Both the position numbers and the translations under genes were made by a program. The notes beneath the pieces were generated by a model, which worked only from the letters and a program-made list of their open reading frames with translations, was not told the DNA's origin and searched no databases. A stretch of 64,000 nt of DNA from Geminicoccus roseus DSM 18922 (GTDB lineage Bacteria > Pseudomonadota > Alphaproteobacteria > Geminicoccales > Geminicoccaceae), in assembly GCF_000427665.1 (NCBI RefSeq), contig NZ_KE386572.1:1884196-1948195 (forward strand). The letters run 5' to 3'. Below are positions 1 through 7,730 of this stretch, in pieces (the first letter of the stretch is position 1; each line of letters opens with the position of its first letter).

Positions 1-631
1 CGACATCGCCCAGGTGAGCGATGTGGTCGAAGTGCTCGGAGCCGACCGGTTCAAGCGCTACATCTATGCCGGCAACGCGCTTGCGACAGTCGTCAGCACC
101 GACCCCAAGCGGGTTCTGACCATCCGTACCACCTCCTTCGCGCCCGCAGCCGCCGAGGGCGGTTCCGCCAGCGTCGAGACGATCGATCTTCCGCAAGCTT
201 CGGGCCTGTCCAGCTTTGTCGGACAGGAAGTCAGCAAGAGCGAGCGGCCTGAGCTGACCTCGGCGCGGATCGTTGTGTCGGGTGGCCGTGGCATGGGTTC
301 CGGCGAGAACTTCAAGCTCCTGGACGAGCTTGCGGACGCGCTCGGCGCCGCAGTGGGCGCCAGCCGTGCCGCGGTCGACGCCGGCTTTGTGCCGAACGAC
401 TACCAGGTCGGGCAGACCGGCAAGATCGTCGCTCCTGACCTCTATGTCGCGGTGGGGATCTCCGGCGCCATCCAGCATCTGGCCGGCATGAAGGACTCGA
501 AGGTCATCGTCGCGATCAACAAGGATGAAGAGGCACCGATGTTCCAGGTCGCCGATTTCGGCCTGGTTGGCGACCTCTTCAAGATCATCCCTGAGCTCAC
601 CGAAGAAGTGAAACGAGCGAAATCGTCCTGA
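1..631 (+). CDS. etfA: Electron transfer flavoprotein subunit alpha, 3' part
   Basis: This is the C-terminal part of EtfA; the gene begins upstream of the window and the reading frame is open from base 2. EtfA carries the FAD of the soluble ETF heterodimer, which passes electrons from acyl-CoA dehydrogenases to ETF-ubiquinone oxidoreductase. The visible 209 residues contain the end of the N-terminal domain and the whole FAD-binding domain, with the family motifs [37 protein letters not shown] and [12 protein letters not shown], followed by [10 protein letters not shown]. The first in-frame ATG, at base 14, is internal and not the real start. A 3-hydroxyacyl-CoA dehydrogenase follows 29 bases downstream, an arrangement common in alphaproteobacteria that links the pair to fatty acid or polyhydroxybutyrate metabolism. 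The family assignment is secure. Confidence 0.97.
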   Translation, partial: DIAQVSDVVEVLGADRFKRYIYAGNALATVVSTDPKRVLTIRTTSFAPAAAEGGSASVETIDLPQASGLSSFVGQEVSKSERPELTSARIVVSGGRGMGSGENFKLLDELADALGAAVGASRAAVDAGFVPNDYQVGQTGKIVAPDLYVAVGISGAIQHLAGMKDSKVIVAINKDEEAPMFQVADFGLVGDLFKIIPELTEEVKRAKSS

Positions 632-660
632 CCCCAGCACGGTACCGGAGCCTCCAGCCG

Positions 661-1566
661 ATGGCGCAGCCTGCACAGCATCCTCCGATCCCCGAAATCA
701 CCACGATCGGTGTGATCGGTGCCGGCCAGATGGGAAGCGGCATCGCCCAGGTTGGCTCCCTGGCCGGCTACCGGGTCAGGCTCGTGGACGTGAACCCGGA
801 GCAACTTGCGACGGCGATGGGCAAGATCGCCGTGGGGCTGGACCGGCTGGTGAAGAAAGGCCAGCTCACCGACGCGGATAAGGACGTCGCGGTCGGCCGC
901 ATCTCGTCGCATGGCTCGGTTGCCGACCTGTCGGATTGCGAACTGGTGGTGGAGGCCGCCACCGAGAACGAGCAGATCAAGAAGGCGATCTTCAAGGAAC
1001 TCCTGCCGCACCTGCGGGCGGATGCGATCATCGCGTCGAACACCAGCTCGATCTCGATCACCCGGCTGGCGGCCTCCACGGACCGGCCCGAGCGCTTCAT
1101 CGGCATGCACTTCATGAACCCCGTGCCGGCCATGAAGCTGATCGAGGTGATCCGCGGGATCGCCACCGAGGAGGATACCTACCTCGCGATCCGCGCGGTC
1201 ACCGAGAAGCTGGGCAAGGCGCCGGTGACCGCCGAGGATTTTCCGGCCTTCATCGTCAACCGCATCCTGCTGCCGATGATCAACGAGGCGGTCTATACGC
1301 TGTATGAAGGCGTCGGCAACGTCGACAGCATCGACACCGCGATGAAGCTCGGCGCCAATCACCCGATGGGCCCGCTGGAACTGGCGGACTTCATCGGCCT
1401 GGATACCTGCCTGGCGGTGATGCAGGTCCTCTACGAGGGCCTTGCGGACAGCAAGTACCGGCCGTGTCCGCTGCTGGTGAAGTATGTCGAGGCGGGCTGG
1501 CTCGGGCGCAAGGTGAAGCGGGGCTTCTACGACTACCGAGGCGAGCATCCCGTCCCAACCCGCTGA
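661..1566 (+). CDS. hbd: 3-hydroxybutyryl-CoA dehydrogenase
   Basis: This cytoplasmic NAD(P)-dependent enzyme of 301 residues interconverts 3-hydroxybutyryl-CoA and acetoacetyl-CoA. A Rossmann motif (GAGQMG, residues 20–25) opens the N-terminal domain. The catalytic-histidine segment GMHFMNPVP and the SNTSSISI loop are intact, and the C-terminal helical domain contains [12 protein letters not shown] and the [16 protein letters not shown] signature. The length is near the usual 285–300 residues, with about 10 extra at the N-terminus. The gene starts 29 bases after etfA and is probably co-transcribed with it, so electrons from acyl-CoA oxidation and the hydroxyacyl step would be produced together. 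The family is certain; the chain-length preference is inferred from the match to the short-chain Hbd/PaaH group. Confidence 0.95.
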   Translation: MAQPAQHPPIPEITTIGVIGAGQMGSGIAQVGSLAGYRVRLVDVNPEQLATAMGKIAVGLDRLVKKGQLTDADKDVAVGRISSHGSVADLSDCELVVEAATENEQIKKAIFKELLPHLRADAIIASNTSSISITRLAASTDRPERFIGMHFMNPVPAMKLIEVIRGIATEEDTYLAIRAVTEKLGKAPVTAEDFPAFIVNRILLPMINEAVYTLYEGVGNVDSIDTAMKLGANHPMGPLELADFIGLDTCLAVMQVLYEGLADSKYRPCPLLVKYVEAGWLGRKVKRGFYDYRGEHPVPTR

Positions 1567-1685
1567 TCGCGGACGCGGCCGTGCATGCATCCAGGATGTC
1601 GCCCCGGATGATTCCGGGGGATCGGCACCCCACATGACGAGGATAAGCCCGTGTCACGGGCGATGCTTCGGCGAGCGGAGCGGCC

Positions 1686-2483
1686 TTGGTGGAAGGGAAC
1701 GCGAACTTGGGTACTAGATCATCGGGGCTGGTGGTCGTGCTCCTGGCGCTTGCTGGATGGTCCGGCTCGGCCGGGGCAGTCGATCTGGCATCGCATCGTG
1801 CTGCCTACCGCCTGAGCCTGGCCGAAGGCGGCCAGGGCACCGTCACCTCCGTGCGCGGCGGCCTCGTGATGGAGTGGAAGAAGTCCTGCGACGGATGGAC
1901 CAGCAACCAGCGGCTGGCCTTCCAGGCGGGGCAGGCGGAAGGCCCGGACTTCTCCTATGACGTGCGGTTCTCGTCCTGGGAATCCACCCAGAACGACCAG
2001 CTGCGCTTCTCGGTACGCTCCTTCGACAACGGCAAGTTGTTCGAGGAATTCCGCGGCGAGGCTGTGCTGCCCGGTTCCGGCGACGGCGAGGCTCATTTCA
2101 CCGTGCCCGAGGAACAGTCGGTTGCGCTTCCTGCCGGGACCCTGTTTCCCACCCGGCACATCAAGGCGCTGATTGCGGCTGCCGAGCGCGGCGAGAATTT
2201 TGTGTCGGTCCCGGTCTTCGATGGCAGCGGGCTGGACGCGCTCAGCAATGTCAGCGCGGTGATCGGCAAGCAATGGCCCCCGGGCCCCGATCACCCTGAA
2301 GCGTGGACCATGAATCTTGCCTATCACGACCTGACCGTCCGGTCCGAGGAGCCCGAGTTCGAGCTGAGCTTCAGGCTGCGAGCGGATGGCGTCACCGACG
2401 ACATCACCCTCGACTATGGCCAGTTCGTCCTGCACGGCACGCTCGACCAGCTCGAGAAGCTGCCGGAGCCCAGCTGCGAGTAG
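1686..2483 (+). CDS. eipB: Cell envelope integrity protein EipB (DUF1849 family)
   Basis: This is a predicted periplasmic protein of 265 residues of the EipB/DUF1849 family, which in Brucella supports envelope integrity. The start is TTG at 1686, immediately followed by an in-frame GTG. A hydrophobic signal segment (VVVLLALAGWSG) ends near an AVD cleavage site at about residues 31–33. The mature part begins with LASHRAAYRLSL and contains KSCDGW (Cys68) and a C-terminal PEPSCE (Cys264); the family is known for a disulfide between such positions. The segment TLFPTRH followed by a helix typical of the beta-spiral fold is also present. It stands alone, converging on the ROK kinase gene 17 bases away. 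The call rests on these recognisable family motifs. Confidence 0.85.
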   Translation: MVEGNANLGTRSSGLVVVLLALAGWSGSAGAVDLASHRAAYRLSLAEGGQGTVTSVRGGLVMEWKKSCDGWTSNQRLAFQAGQAEGPDFSYDVRFSSWESTQNDQLRFSVRSFDNGKLFEEFRGEAVLPGSGDGEAHFTVPEEQSVALPAGTLFPTRHIKALIAAAERGENFVSVPVFDGSGLDALSNVSAVIGKQWPPGPDHPEAWTMNLAYHDLTVRSEEPEFELSFRLRADGVTDDITLDYGQFVLHGTLDQLEKLPEPSCE

Positions 2484-2500
2484 GCAGCGGATTCGGCCCC

Positions 2501-3421
2501 TCAGCCGTCGGCGAGAGACCGTCCGAGCCAGGCGGCTCCGCGCACCCCGGAGCTGTCGCCGTGCACAGGCGGCAGCAGCCTGGTCCGGATGTCGTCGGAG
2601 AACGTGTAGCGGTGCCACCGCCTGGGCACATTGGCATAGATGCGGCTGGCATTGGACAGGCCGCCGGCGAGCACGATCACGTCGGGATCCAGAATGCTCA
2701 TGATCGTGCCTAGCGCCCGCGCCAGCCGGTCCTCGTAGATGTTCATGCTGCGGTCGCAGGCATGGTCGCCCGTCTGCGCCTTCTCCACGATCTCAGGGGC
2801 GCTGAGATCGGCGCCGAAGCGCTGCCGGTGGTCCATCGCCAGGGCCGGCCCGGACAGCCAGGTCTCCACGCAGCCGAAACGGCCACAGTAGCAGGCGGGG
2901 CCGGGCAGCTCATCGGCTTGGGTCGCTGGCAGCGGGATATGGCCCCATTCCCCGCCGATCGCGTTCGGACCGGTCAGGAGTTGGCCGTTGACGACGATGC
3001 CGCCGCCAACGCCGGTGCCAAGGATCGCCGTAAAGACAACCGGCGCGCCCGCTCCAGCCCCGTCGGTTGCTTCGGAAAGAGCCAGGCAGTTCGCATCGTT
3101 GGCAAATGCGACCGGCCGCTTCATCCGGTCCATCAGGTCCTGGTCGAACCGCCGGCCGTTCAGCCAAGTGAGATTGGCGTTCTTGATTTGGCCGTTGCCT
3201 GGAGAGATCGCGCCGGGATGGCAGATACCGACCGAGCCGACGCTGCCAAGCTCCTCTTCCGCCTCGAGAACCAGGGCGACCATTCCGTCCAGCGTGGCCT
3301 CGTAGGAGCCACGCGGCGTCGGGCGCCTGCGGCGGAGAAGCTCCCGCCCGTCCGGGCCCAGGGCGATGATCTCCATCTTGGTGCCGCCCAGGTCGATGCC
3401 GAAGGAAATCGGTCTGGTCAT
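2501..3421 (-). CDS. ROK family sugar kinase (fructokinase/Mak-like)
   Basis: This 306-residue cytoplasmic sugar kinase belongs to the ROK family. The N-terminal phosphate-binding motif GIDLGGTK (residues 8–15), the catalytic-Asp segment FANDANCLAL and the ROK signature around GTGVGGGIVVNG are present. The sugar-binding EWGH motif is followed by the zinc-site pattern CYCGRFGCVETWLSG. The opening GTKMEIIAL and overall length resemble the E. coli Mak fructokinase subgroup more than glucokinases or NagC-type regulators, and there is no N-terminal helix-turn-helix, so this is an enzyme and not a repressor. The start is supported by AGGAGG eight bases upstream of the ATG. The substrate cannot be fixed from sequence; fructose or N-acetyl-hexosamines are the likely choices. 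Confidence 0.9.
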   Translation of the reverse strand: MTRPISFGIDLGGTKMEIIALGPDGRELLRRRRPTPRGSYEATLDGMVALVLEAEEELGSVGSVGICHPGAISPGNGQIKNANLTWLNGRRFDQDLMDRMKRPVAFANDANCLALSEATDGAGAGAPVVFTAILGTGVGGGIVVNGQLLTGPNAIGGEWGHIPLPATQADELPGPACYCGRFGCVETWLSGPALAMDHRQRFGADLSAPEIVEKAQTGDHACDRSMNIYEDRLARALGTIMSILDPDVIVLAGGLSNASRIYANVPRRWHRYTFSDDIRTRLLPPVHGDSSGVRGAAWLGRSLADG

Positions 3422-3446
3422 GAAAGCATCCTCCTGAACTCGCCTC

Positions 3447-3489
3447 GATAGCCCGGATCAGCGGGGTGGTCACCTGCCATCGGGCTATC
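3447..3489. repeat. Inverted repeat between the ROK kinase and O-antigen-ligase genes
   Basis: Nine-base arms GATAGCCCG (3447–3455) and CGGGCTATC (3481–3489) pair perfectly around a 25-base loop. They lie just after the stop of the minus-strand O-antigen-ligase gene and just upstream of the ROK kinase ribosome binding site. No T-tract follows on either strand, so this is not a standard intrinsic terminator. It could be a weak stop or an operator for the kinase gene. Confidence 0.4.
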
Positions 3490-3495
3490 CTGTCC

Positions 3496-4932
3496 TCAGG
3501 AGGGCGCTGCTTCGAGTTCCTCGCGGATGGTGGGCCGGCTCTCGGAGGTCCTGCGGACCCGCGTGACCTTGGTGCGAACCGAAGGACAGGCCTGGGCGCA
3601 GCCGATGGCGAGCATGGCCGTATAGAACATGGCGATGGCCGGCATCTGGATGGAGAAGTCCACCAGCGCATGCAAGCCGACCAGCAGCGTCCCGCCCACG
3701 GCGGCCAAGGCAAACACCCGGTCTCGGCGGCGCCGGAACACGCCGCGCACGCAGACCCCGAACAGGATCGCTACCGCACCATAGAGAAGGAGGGTCGCCG
3801 GGACCCCGATCTCCAGCATGTGCTCGATATAGGTGTTGTGGGCGAGGTCGTAGATCAGGGTGAACCGCTCGTCGACGCTGGTCTGGAACACGGCCTGGAA
3901 GGAGCCCAGGCCGTGACCGAGCCAGGGCCGGTCGCCGATCAGCTCCATCGAGATGGTCCAGGCCGCGAGCCGCCCGGCCGCCGTAACATCGAACTGCATG
4001 TCGAGCTTCTCCAGCCGCGCCAGCACGCCTTCGCCGCTGGCCGCCACGATCCAGAGGCCCGCCACCGCCACGGCCAGCACGCTGACCGCGATGAAGCTCG
4101 CGCGAGGGCGCACCGCAGCGAGCACGATGATCAGCATCAGGGGCAGGGCCACCACGGCGCTCAGGAAGCCGCCGCGGGAATGGCTGAGGATCGAGGCCGT
4201 CGCCACGATGAAGAAGGCCATCAGCTTGAGCAGCAGCGCCGGGGTGATCGTCTGGAACATCTCGACGACCCGGGCGCGCAGGCTGGAGCCGGGACCGTTC
4301 TCGAAATCTTCGGCCAGCCGGGCGAGGATCAGGACCAGGCCAAGGTTGGCGAAGGTGGCCCAGGAGTTCCGGTTGACGAAGGTGGAGGTGACGTCGCCTT
4401 CATAGGCGACCGGTCCGAACCCGGCGACGGTCTCGAAGTCAAGGATCCAGGCGATCAGGCCGTAAAGCGCATAGGCCGTCACGATGACCATCATGGCGGT
4501 GTAGATCAGGTCGGCGAGCTTGCGGTCGGTGGCGGCGACCAGGACCGCCACGAACATGGCGGCATAGCCGCTGAAGCGGATCACCTGGTAGACGCCGGCA
4601 TCGGGGTCGATCGAGATCGAGCCCACGCCTTCGCCATCCGGAGCATAGGTCCACCCGGGATGGGCGAAGGGAACGCCCATGTCCGGCACGACCTGGATGA
4701 CCATCCACGCCACCACCGCCAGGACCAGCACGCCGGCGATGAGGACGGGTGCGGTGAATGGTCGCCTCTCCGGCAGGGAGGGCAGGAACATCGCCAGCGC
4801 GGCCGTCGCCGTGCACAGCACGGTGAAGGTCAGGGCGGCCATGGGGATGACGCTGCCCAGAGGCCAGGGGGCCGCCGCCAGCAGCAGGCAGAGCCAGACT
4901 GCAAGCGCAAGGCGCAGATGCCGCACAGACAT
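3496..4932 (-). CDS. O-antigen ligase family (Wzy_C) polytopic membrane protein
   Basis: This inner-membrane protein of about 478 residues has some ten to twelve hydrophobic segments. A large loop contains the Wzy_C-type features GHGLGSFQ and AHNTYIEHMLEIGVPATLLLYG, and there is an arginine-rich region around SHSRGGFLSAV. Such proteins ligate or polymerise lipid-linked glycans on the periplasmic side (WaaL or Wzy role). The open frame extends upstream to 5139, but that part is polar, overlaps the divergent gene at 5087 and is unlikely to be translated. The ATG at 4932 begins MSVRHLRLALAVWLCLLLAA, a natural first membrane helix, so I place the start there. The C-terminal tail is charged and cytoplasmic. 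Neighbouring exported small proteins suggest a surface polysaccharide locus, but no glycosyltransferase lies in the window. Confidence 0.85.
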   Translation of the reverse strand: MSVRHLRLALAVWLCLLLAAAPWPLGSVIPMAALTFTVLCTATAALAMFLPSLPERRPFTAPVLIAGVLVLAVVAWMVIQVVPDMGVPFAHPGWTYAPDGEGVGSISIDPDAGVYQVIRFSGYAAMFVAVLVAATDRKLADLIYTAMMVIVTAYALYGLIAWILDFETVAGFGPVAYEGDVTSTFVNRNSWATFANLGLVLILARLAEDFENGPGSSLRARVVEMFQTITPALLLKLMAFFIVATASILSHSRGGFLSAVVALPLMLIIVLAAVRPRASFIAVSVLAVAVAGLWIVAASGEGVLARLEKLDMQFDVTAAGRLAAWTISMELIGDRPWLGHGLGSFQAVFQTSVDERFTLIYDLAHNTYIEHMLEIGVPATLLLYGAVAILFGVCVRGVFRRRRDRVFALAAVGGTLLVGLHALVDFSIQMPAIAMFYTAMLAIGCAQACPSVRTKVTRVRRTSESRPTIREELEAAPS

Positions 4933-5029
4933 GAAGGTCCTCGCCGATTTCTTGCTGGGCTCCGGTTTGGACCGTGAAAAGGGCTCAGGACAACAAAAAG
5001 AATGCGTCGCACCTGCGCGGTCAGCACCC

Positions 5030-5057
5030 TTGTTCGCAAGCGCAAAATCGGTAATAT
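5030..5057 (+). promoter_or_regulatory. Candidate sigma-70 promoter for the secreted-protein gene at 5087
   Basis: TTGTTC (5030–5035) and TAATAT (5052–5057) are separated by 16 bases within an AT-rich patch. The patch sits 30 bases upstream of the ATG at 5087, which has AGGGGG as its ribosome binding site. Because the facing gene starts at 4932, this 154-base gap must hold promoters for both directions. This is a pattern match only. Confidence 0.4.
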
Positions 5058-5086
5058 CCGGCGCAGAAAAATAGGGGGTACGACCC

Positions 5087-5584
5087 ATGCGACGCTTGTT
5101 GCTATCGGTTAGCGCCGTTGCCGCCCTGGCAGCCGGCATCAGCTTTGGAAGCTCCGCCGCCCAGGCGGATGTGACGCCTTACTATACGACCTACACCGTG
5201 TTCGGTCAGCCGAAGCAGGTGACGGTCGTTCGTGAGACGCTGTTCGAGATCTACGGGTTCTGGCCCGCGGGCTTCGAGCCGATCGATGCCTCGACCAATC
5301 CTCGCCCGGTCAACCAGGAACTCGGTGTCCTTCCTTCGGGTTCGGGCATCGGCTTCGTTCGCCGCGCGACGCTGTACTGGAAGTTCAACAGTGACACCGG
5401 CTTCTACGAGCCGAAGGTCACGCTGACCATGTACGACTATGCGACGGTCGACTACCTGAACGATCCGGCCCGCAACCCGGCCGGCACCATCCCGGTCGGT
5501 CTGACCGGTCCGGGTGGCAATCCGTTCATCAACCCGATCACCAACCAGCCGATCGGAACGGTCAGCCCGGTCACCACGAGCTAA
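5087..5584 (+). CDS. Small exported protein of unknown function
   Basis: This 165-residue protein is not one I recognise. A Sec signal peptide is clear: MRRLLL, a hydrophobic core and AAQA-DV, giving cleavage near residue 27. The mature part is rich in Tyr, Thr, Pro and Gly (YYTTYTVFGQ, FWPAGFEPID, ATLYWKFNSD) and has almost no charge clusters and no cysteine, which fits a beta-rich periplasmic or surface protein. The C-terminal third is low-complexity, with repeated NP and GP steps (DPARNPAG, GPGGNPFINPITNQP). The ATG follows AGGGGG at good spacing and a plausible promoter. It is divergent from the O-antigen-ligase gene and heads a three-gene run of exported or membrane proteins, so a surface or exopolysaccharide role is possible but unproven. 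Confidence 0.7.
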   Translation: MRRLLLSVSAVAALAAGISFGSSAAQADVTPYYTTYTVFGQPKQVTVVRETLFEIYGFWPAGFEPIDASTNPRPVNQELGVLPSGSGIGFVRRATLYWKFNSDTGFYEPKVTLTMYDYATVDYLNDPARNPAGTIPVGLTGPGGNPFINPITNQPIGTVSPVTTS

Positions 5585-5609
5585 TCGACCTCACGATCAT
5601 TGGATCTTG

Positions 5610-6320
5610 ATGATGCGCGCTCGACCCCGGGGACGAATCGTCACTTTGGGCGGGCGCGTATTCATTTGCGCCCTGTTCCTTGTTGCCCTGGCCTTTGCGG
5701 GCCGGGAGTTCGCCGCGACGATTGAGCGCGTCGGCGGGCCGGCCCCGCTCACGCTGCTGAGCGCCGGCGGAACGCTTACGCCGCAGGCATCGCGCCGTCT
5801 CGACGCGGTGTGCGAGGCGACCCTCGATATTTCGCGGACCGCGGACTCCCTGCGCTATTGCGGGCTTGCCGACCTGGTCGCGCGCCCGGGCGATACCGAG
5901 GCCGAGACATCCGACCGCTATGCCCGCGCTGCTACCTATCTGGAAGACTCCCTGAACCGCTCGCCGTTCAGCGGGATCACCTGGCTCTACCTGACTGCCG
6001 CCCATCTCGCCAAAGGCGATGCCGAGGCCGCGGCCGAGAGCTTCGATACCTCCTACGAGATAGCCCCCATCGCGGTGAGCATGCAGGGCATGCGCCTGGG
6101 CATCGGCCTGAACATGATCGAGTCGATGAAGCCGATCACGCTGATGAGCCTCGATTCCGAGATCATCATGATGGGCCGGCGCGACCCGCGCTATCTGCAC
6201 TCCCTCGCCAAGTCGACCAACCAGCTGCGCTACGTGGCGTCCGCGCTGACGGCCGACCTGGAGATCTTCGCGCGCTTCATGCGCATCGTCCGTGAACCAC
6301 CGCCTGGAATTCGTCGATGA
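5610..6320 (+). CDS. Membrane-anchored protein with helical repeat-like periplasmic domain, unknown
   Basis: The open frame begins at 5514 inside the preceding gene, but the protein-like part starts at tandem ATG codons at 5610 and 5613. I use 5610, giving 236 residues. A basic stretch (RARPRGR) is followed by one membrane helix (VFICALFLVALAFAG), so the rest is probably periplasmic. That part is helical and contains a segment reminiscent of one or two TPR units (ATYLEDSLNRSPFSGITWLYL, then AHLAKGDAEAAAESFDTS). Two cysteines (CEATLD and RYCGLADL) could form a disulfide. The stop overlaps the next ATG (ATGA at 6317–6320), so the two are translationally coupled. Similar anchored TPR-like proteins occur beside O-antigen-ligase genes in polysaccharide loci; that link is inference. 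Confidence 0.65.
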   Translation: MMRARPRGRIVTLGGRVFICALFLVALAFAGREFAATIERVGGPAPLTLLSAGGTLTPQASRRLDAVCEATLDISRTADSLRYCGLADLVARPGDTEAETSDRYARAATYLEDSLNRSPFSGITWLYLTAAHLAKGDAEAAAESFDTSYEIAPIAVSMQGMRLGIGLNMIESMKPITLMSLDSEIIMMGRRDPRYLHSLAKSTNQLRYVASALTADLEIFARFMRIVREPPPGIRR

Positions 6321-6727
6321 GACTTGCCCTTGGCGCCCTTCTGCTCGCCCTGGCATCGCTCGGACCGGCCAAAGCCGCCCAGTACAGCACGATTGATGCG
6401 GCGGAGATCGAGCGCCTCCTGGGGGGCACCGAGCAGGAGAAGGCAGTCGCGACCTTCTATCTGGGCGGCGCGCTCGATGCCCTGTCGATGACCAACACGA
6501 TGATGGCCGAGCAGGGCACGCCCCTGTACTGCCCGTCGGCGGAGGAGGATCTCCAGCCCGGCACGGTGGCGCCCAGGCTGCTCGAGCACATCGCCGAGCT
6601 TCGCCGCAAGCCACGGGCGCGCGATGCCCTGCAGCAGCTCACCACCAGCACCATCCTCCTGGTCCTGCTGACGATCGACTATCCATGCGAACTCGGCGAC
6701 GGCGAGGGGCTGCTGCCCTCGCCGTGA
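6317..6727 (+). CDS. Small exported protein, possibly Rap1a/Tai-like
   Basis: This is a 136-residue exported protein. It has a signal peptide (MRLALGALLLALASLGPAKAA, cleavage near residue 21) and then a compact helical domain. The pattern FYLGGALDAL, then YCPSAEEDLQPG, a helix with EHIAELRRKP, and a final DYPCE resembles the Rap1a/Tai fold family, in which the two cysteines are conserved and the YCP and PC motifs mark the ends of the core. Family members include type VI secretion immunity proteins but also many of unknown role in alphaproteobacteria. It is coupled to the upstream gene by an ATGA overlap. No type VI effector is nearby, so an immunity role is not suggested by context. Confidence 0.6.
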   Translation: MRLALGALLLALASLGPAKAAQYSTIDAAEIERLLGGTEQEKAVATFYLGGALDALSMTNTMMAEQGTPLYCPSAEEDLQPGTVAPRLLEHIAELRRKPRARDALQQLTTSTILLVLLTIDYPCELGDGEGLLPSP

Positions 6728-6737
6728 CCGATCGTCG

Positions 6738-7730
6738 TCAGCGCCCGGCGCGCAGGGCCGGGGTGTGAACCGGCGCGTCCCATAGCTCCGTCAGGCGCGC
6801 ATCGAGAGCGGTGACCGTCACCGAGCAGCCTGCCATCTCCAGCGAGGTGGTGTAGTTGCCGACCAGCGAGCGGGCCACCTTCAGGCCGCGGTCGGCCAGG
6901 ATCGCGCTCGCCTGCTCGAACATCAGGTAGAGCTCCATCAGCGGCGTGCCGCCAAAGCCGTTCACGTGCAGCAGCACCTCCTGGCCCTTGGCGGGGGCGA
7001 GGTCCTGCAGGATGGCGCCGGTCATCTGCTCCGCGATGGCGCGGGCGGGCGCCAGCTTCTCCCGGCGCCGCCCCGGCTCGCCATGGATGCCGACCCCCAT
7101 CTCCATCTCGTCATGCTCGAGGGTGAAGGTCGGGGAGCCGGCGGCCGGGACCAGGCATGAGGTGAACGCCACGCCCATCGAGCGGGTGCGCGCGACCACG
7201 TCGTCGCCCAGCGCCTTCAGCGCCGACAAGTCCGCGCCGGCCTCGGCGGCGGCGCCGGTGATCTTCTCGACGATCATCGTGCCGGCCACGCCGCGCCGGC
7301 CGGTCGTGAAGCTGGAATCTTCCACTGCGACGTCGTCGACCACCAGTACGCTGGCGCTCTCGCCCTCGGCCATCTCGGCGGCCATCTCGAAGTTCATCAC
7401 GTCGCCGGCATAGTTCTTCACGATCCACAGCGTGCCGGCCCCACCGCTGACGGCGGCGGCCGCGGCGATCATCTGGTCGGGCGTGGGCGAGGTGAAGACA
7501 TGGCCGGGGCAGGCGGCGTCCAGCATGCCGTGGCCGACAAAGCCGGCATGGAGCGGCTCGTGGCCGGAGCCGCCGCCGGAGATCAGCGCGACCTTGCCCG
7601 GCCGGGTCGGCTCGCGGCGGCGGACGAACATCGGGTCCAGCGAGACCTCGACCAGGTCCGCATGGGCCCGGCCGAAGCCGGCCAGGCTTTCCACCAGGAT
7701 GTTGTCGACGTCGTTGATGAACTTCTTCAC
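6738..7730 (-). CDS. dhaK: Dihydroxyacetone kinase subunit DhaK
   Basis: This 330-residue protein is the substrate-binding subunit of dihydroxyacetone kinase. The N-terminal K-domain motif GGGSGHEPLHAGFVG and the conserved NYAGDVMNFEMA segment are intact. The substrate-binding histidine lies in GVGIHGEPG (His216). The start is GTG at 7730, supported by GGGAGG just upstream. The GTG overlaps the stop of the upstream ABC transporter gene (GTGA), so translation is coupled. Neither DhaL (the ADP-binding or ATPase subunit) nor a DhaM phosphotransfer protein is found in the window, so DhaK must pair with a subunit encoded elsewhere or act in a sugar-kinase variant of the family. The larger upstream frame to 8060 is read-through into the neighbour. 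Confidence 0.92.
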   Translation of the reverse strand: MKKFINDVDNILVESLAGFGRAHADLVEVSLDPMFVRRREPTRPGKVALISGGGSGHEPLHAGFVGHGMLDAACPGHVFTSPTPDQMIAAAAAVSGGAGTLWIVKNYAGDVMNFEMAAEMAEGESASVLVVDDVAVEDSSFTTGRRGVAGTMIVEKITGAAAEAGADLSALKALGDDVVARTRSMGVAFTSCLVPAAGSPTFTLEHDEMEMGVGIHGEPGRRREKLAPARAIAEQMTGAILQDLAPAKGQEVLLHVNGFGGTPLMELYLMFEQASAILADRGLKVARSLVGNYTTSLEMAGCSVTVTALDARLTELWDAPVHTPALRAGR

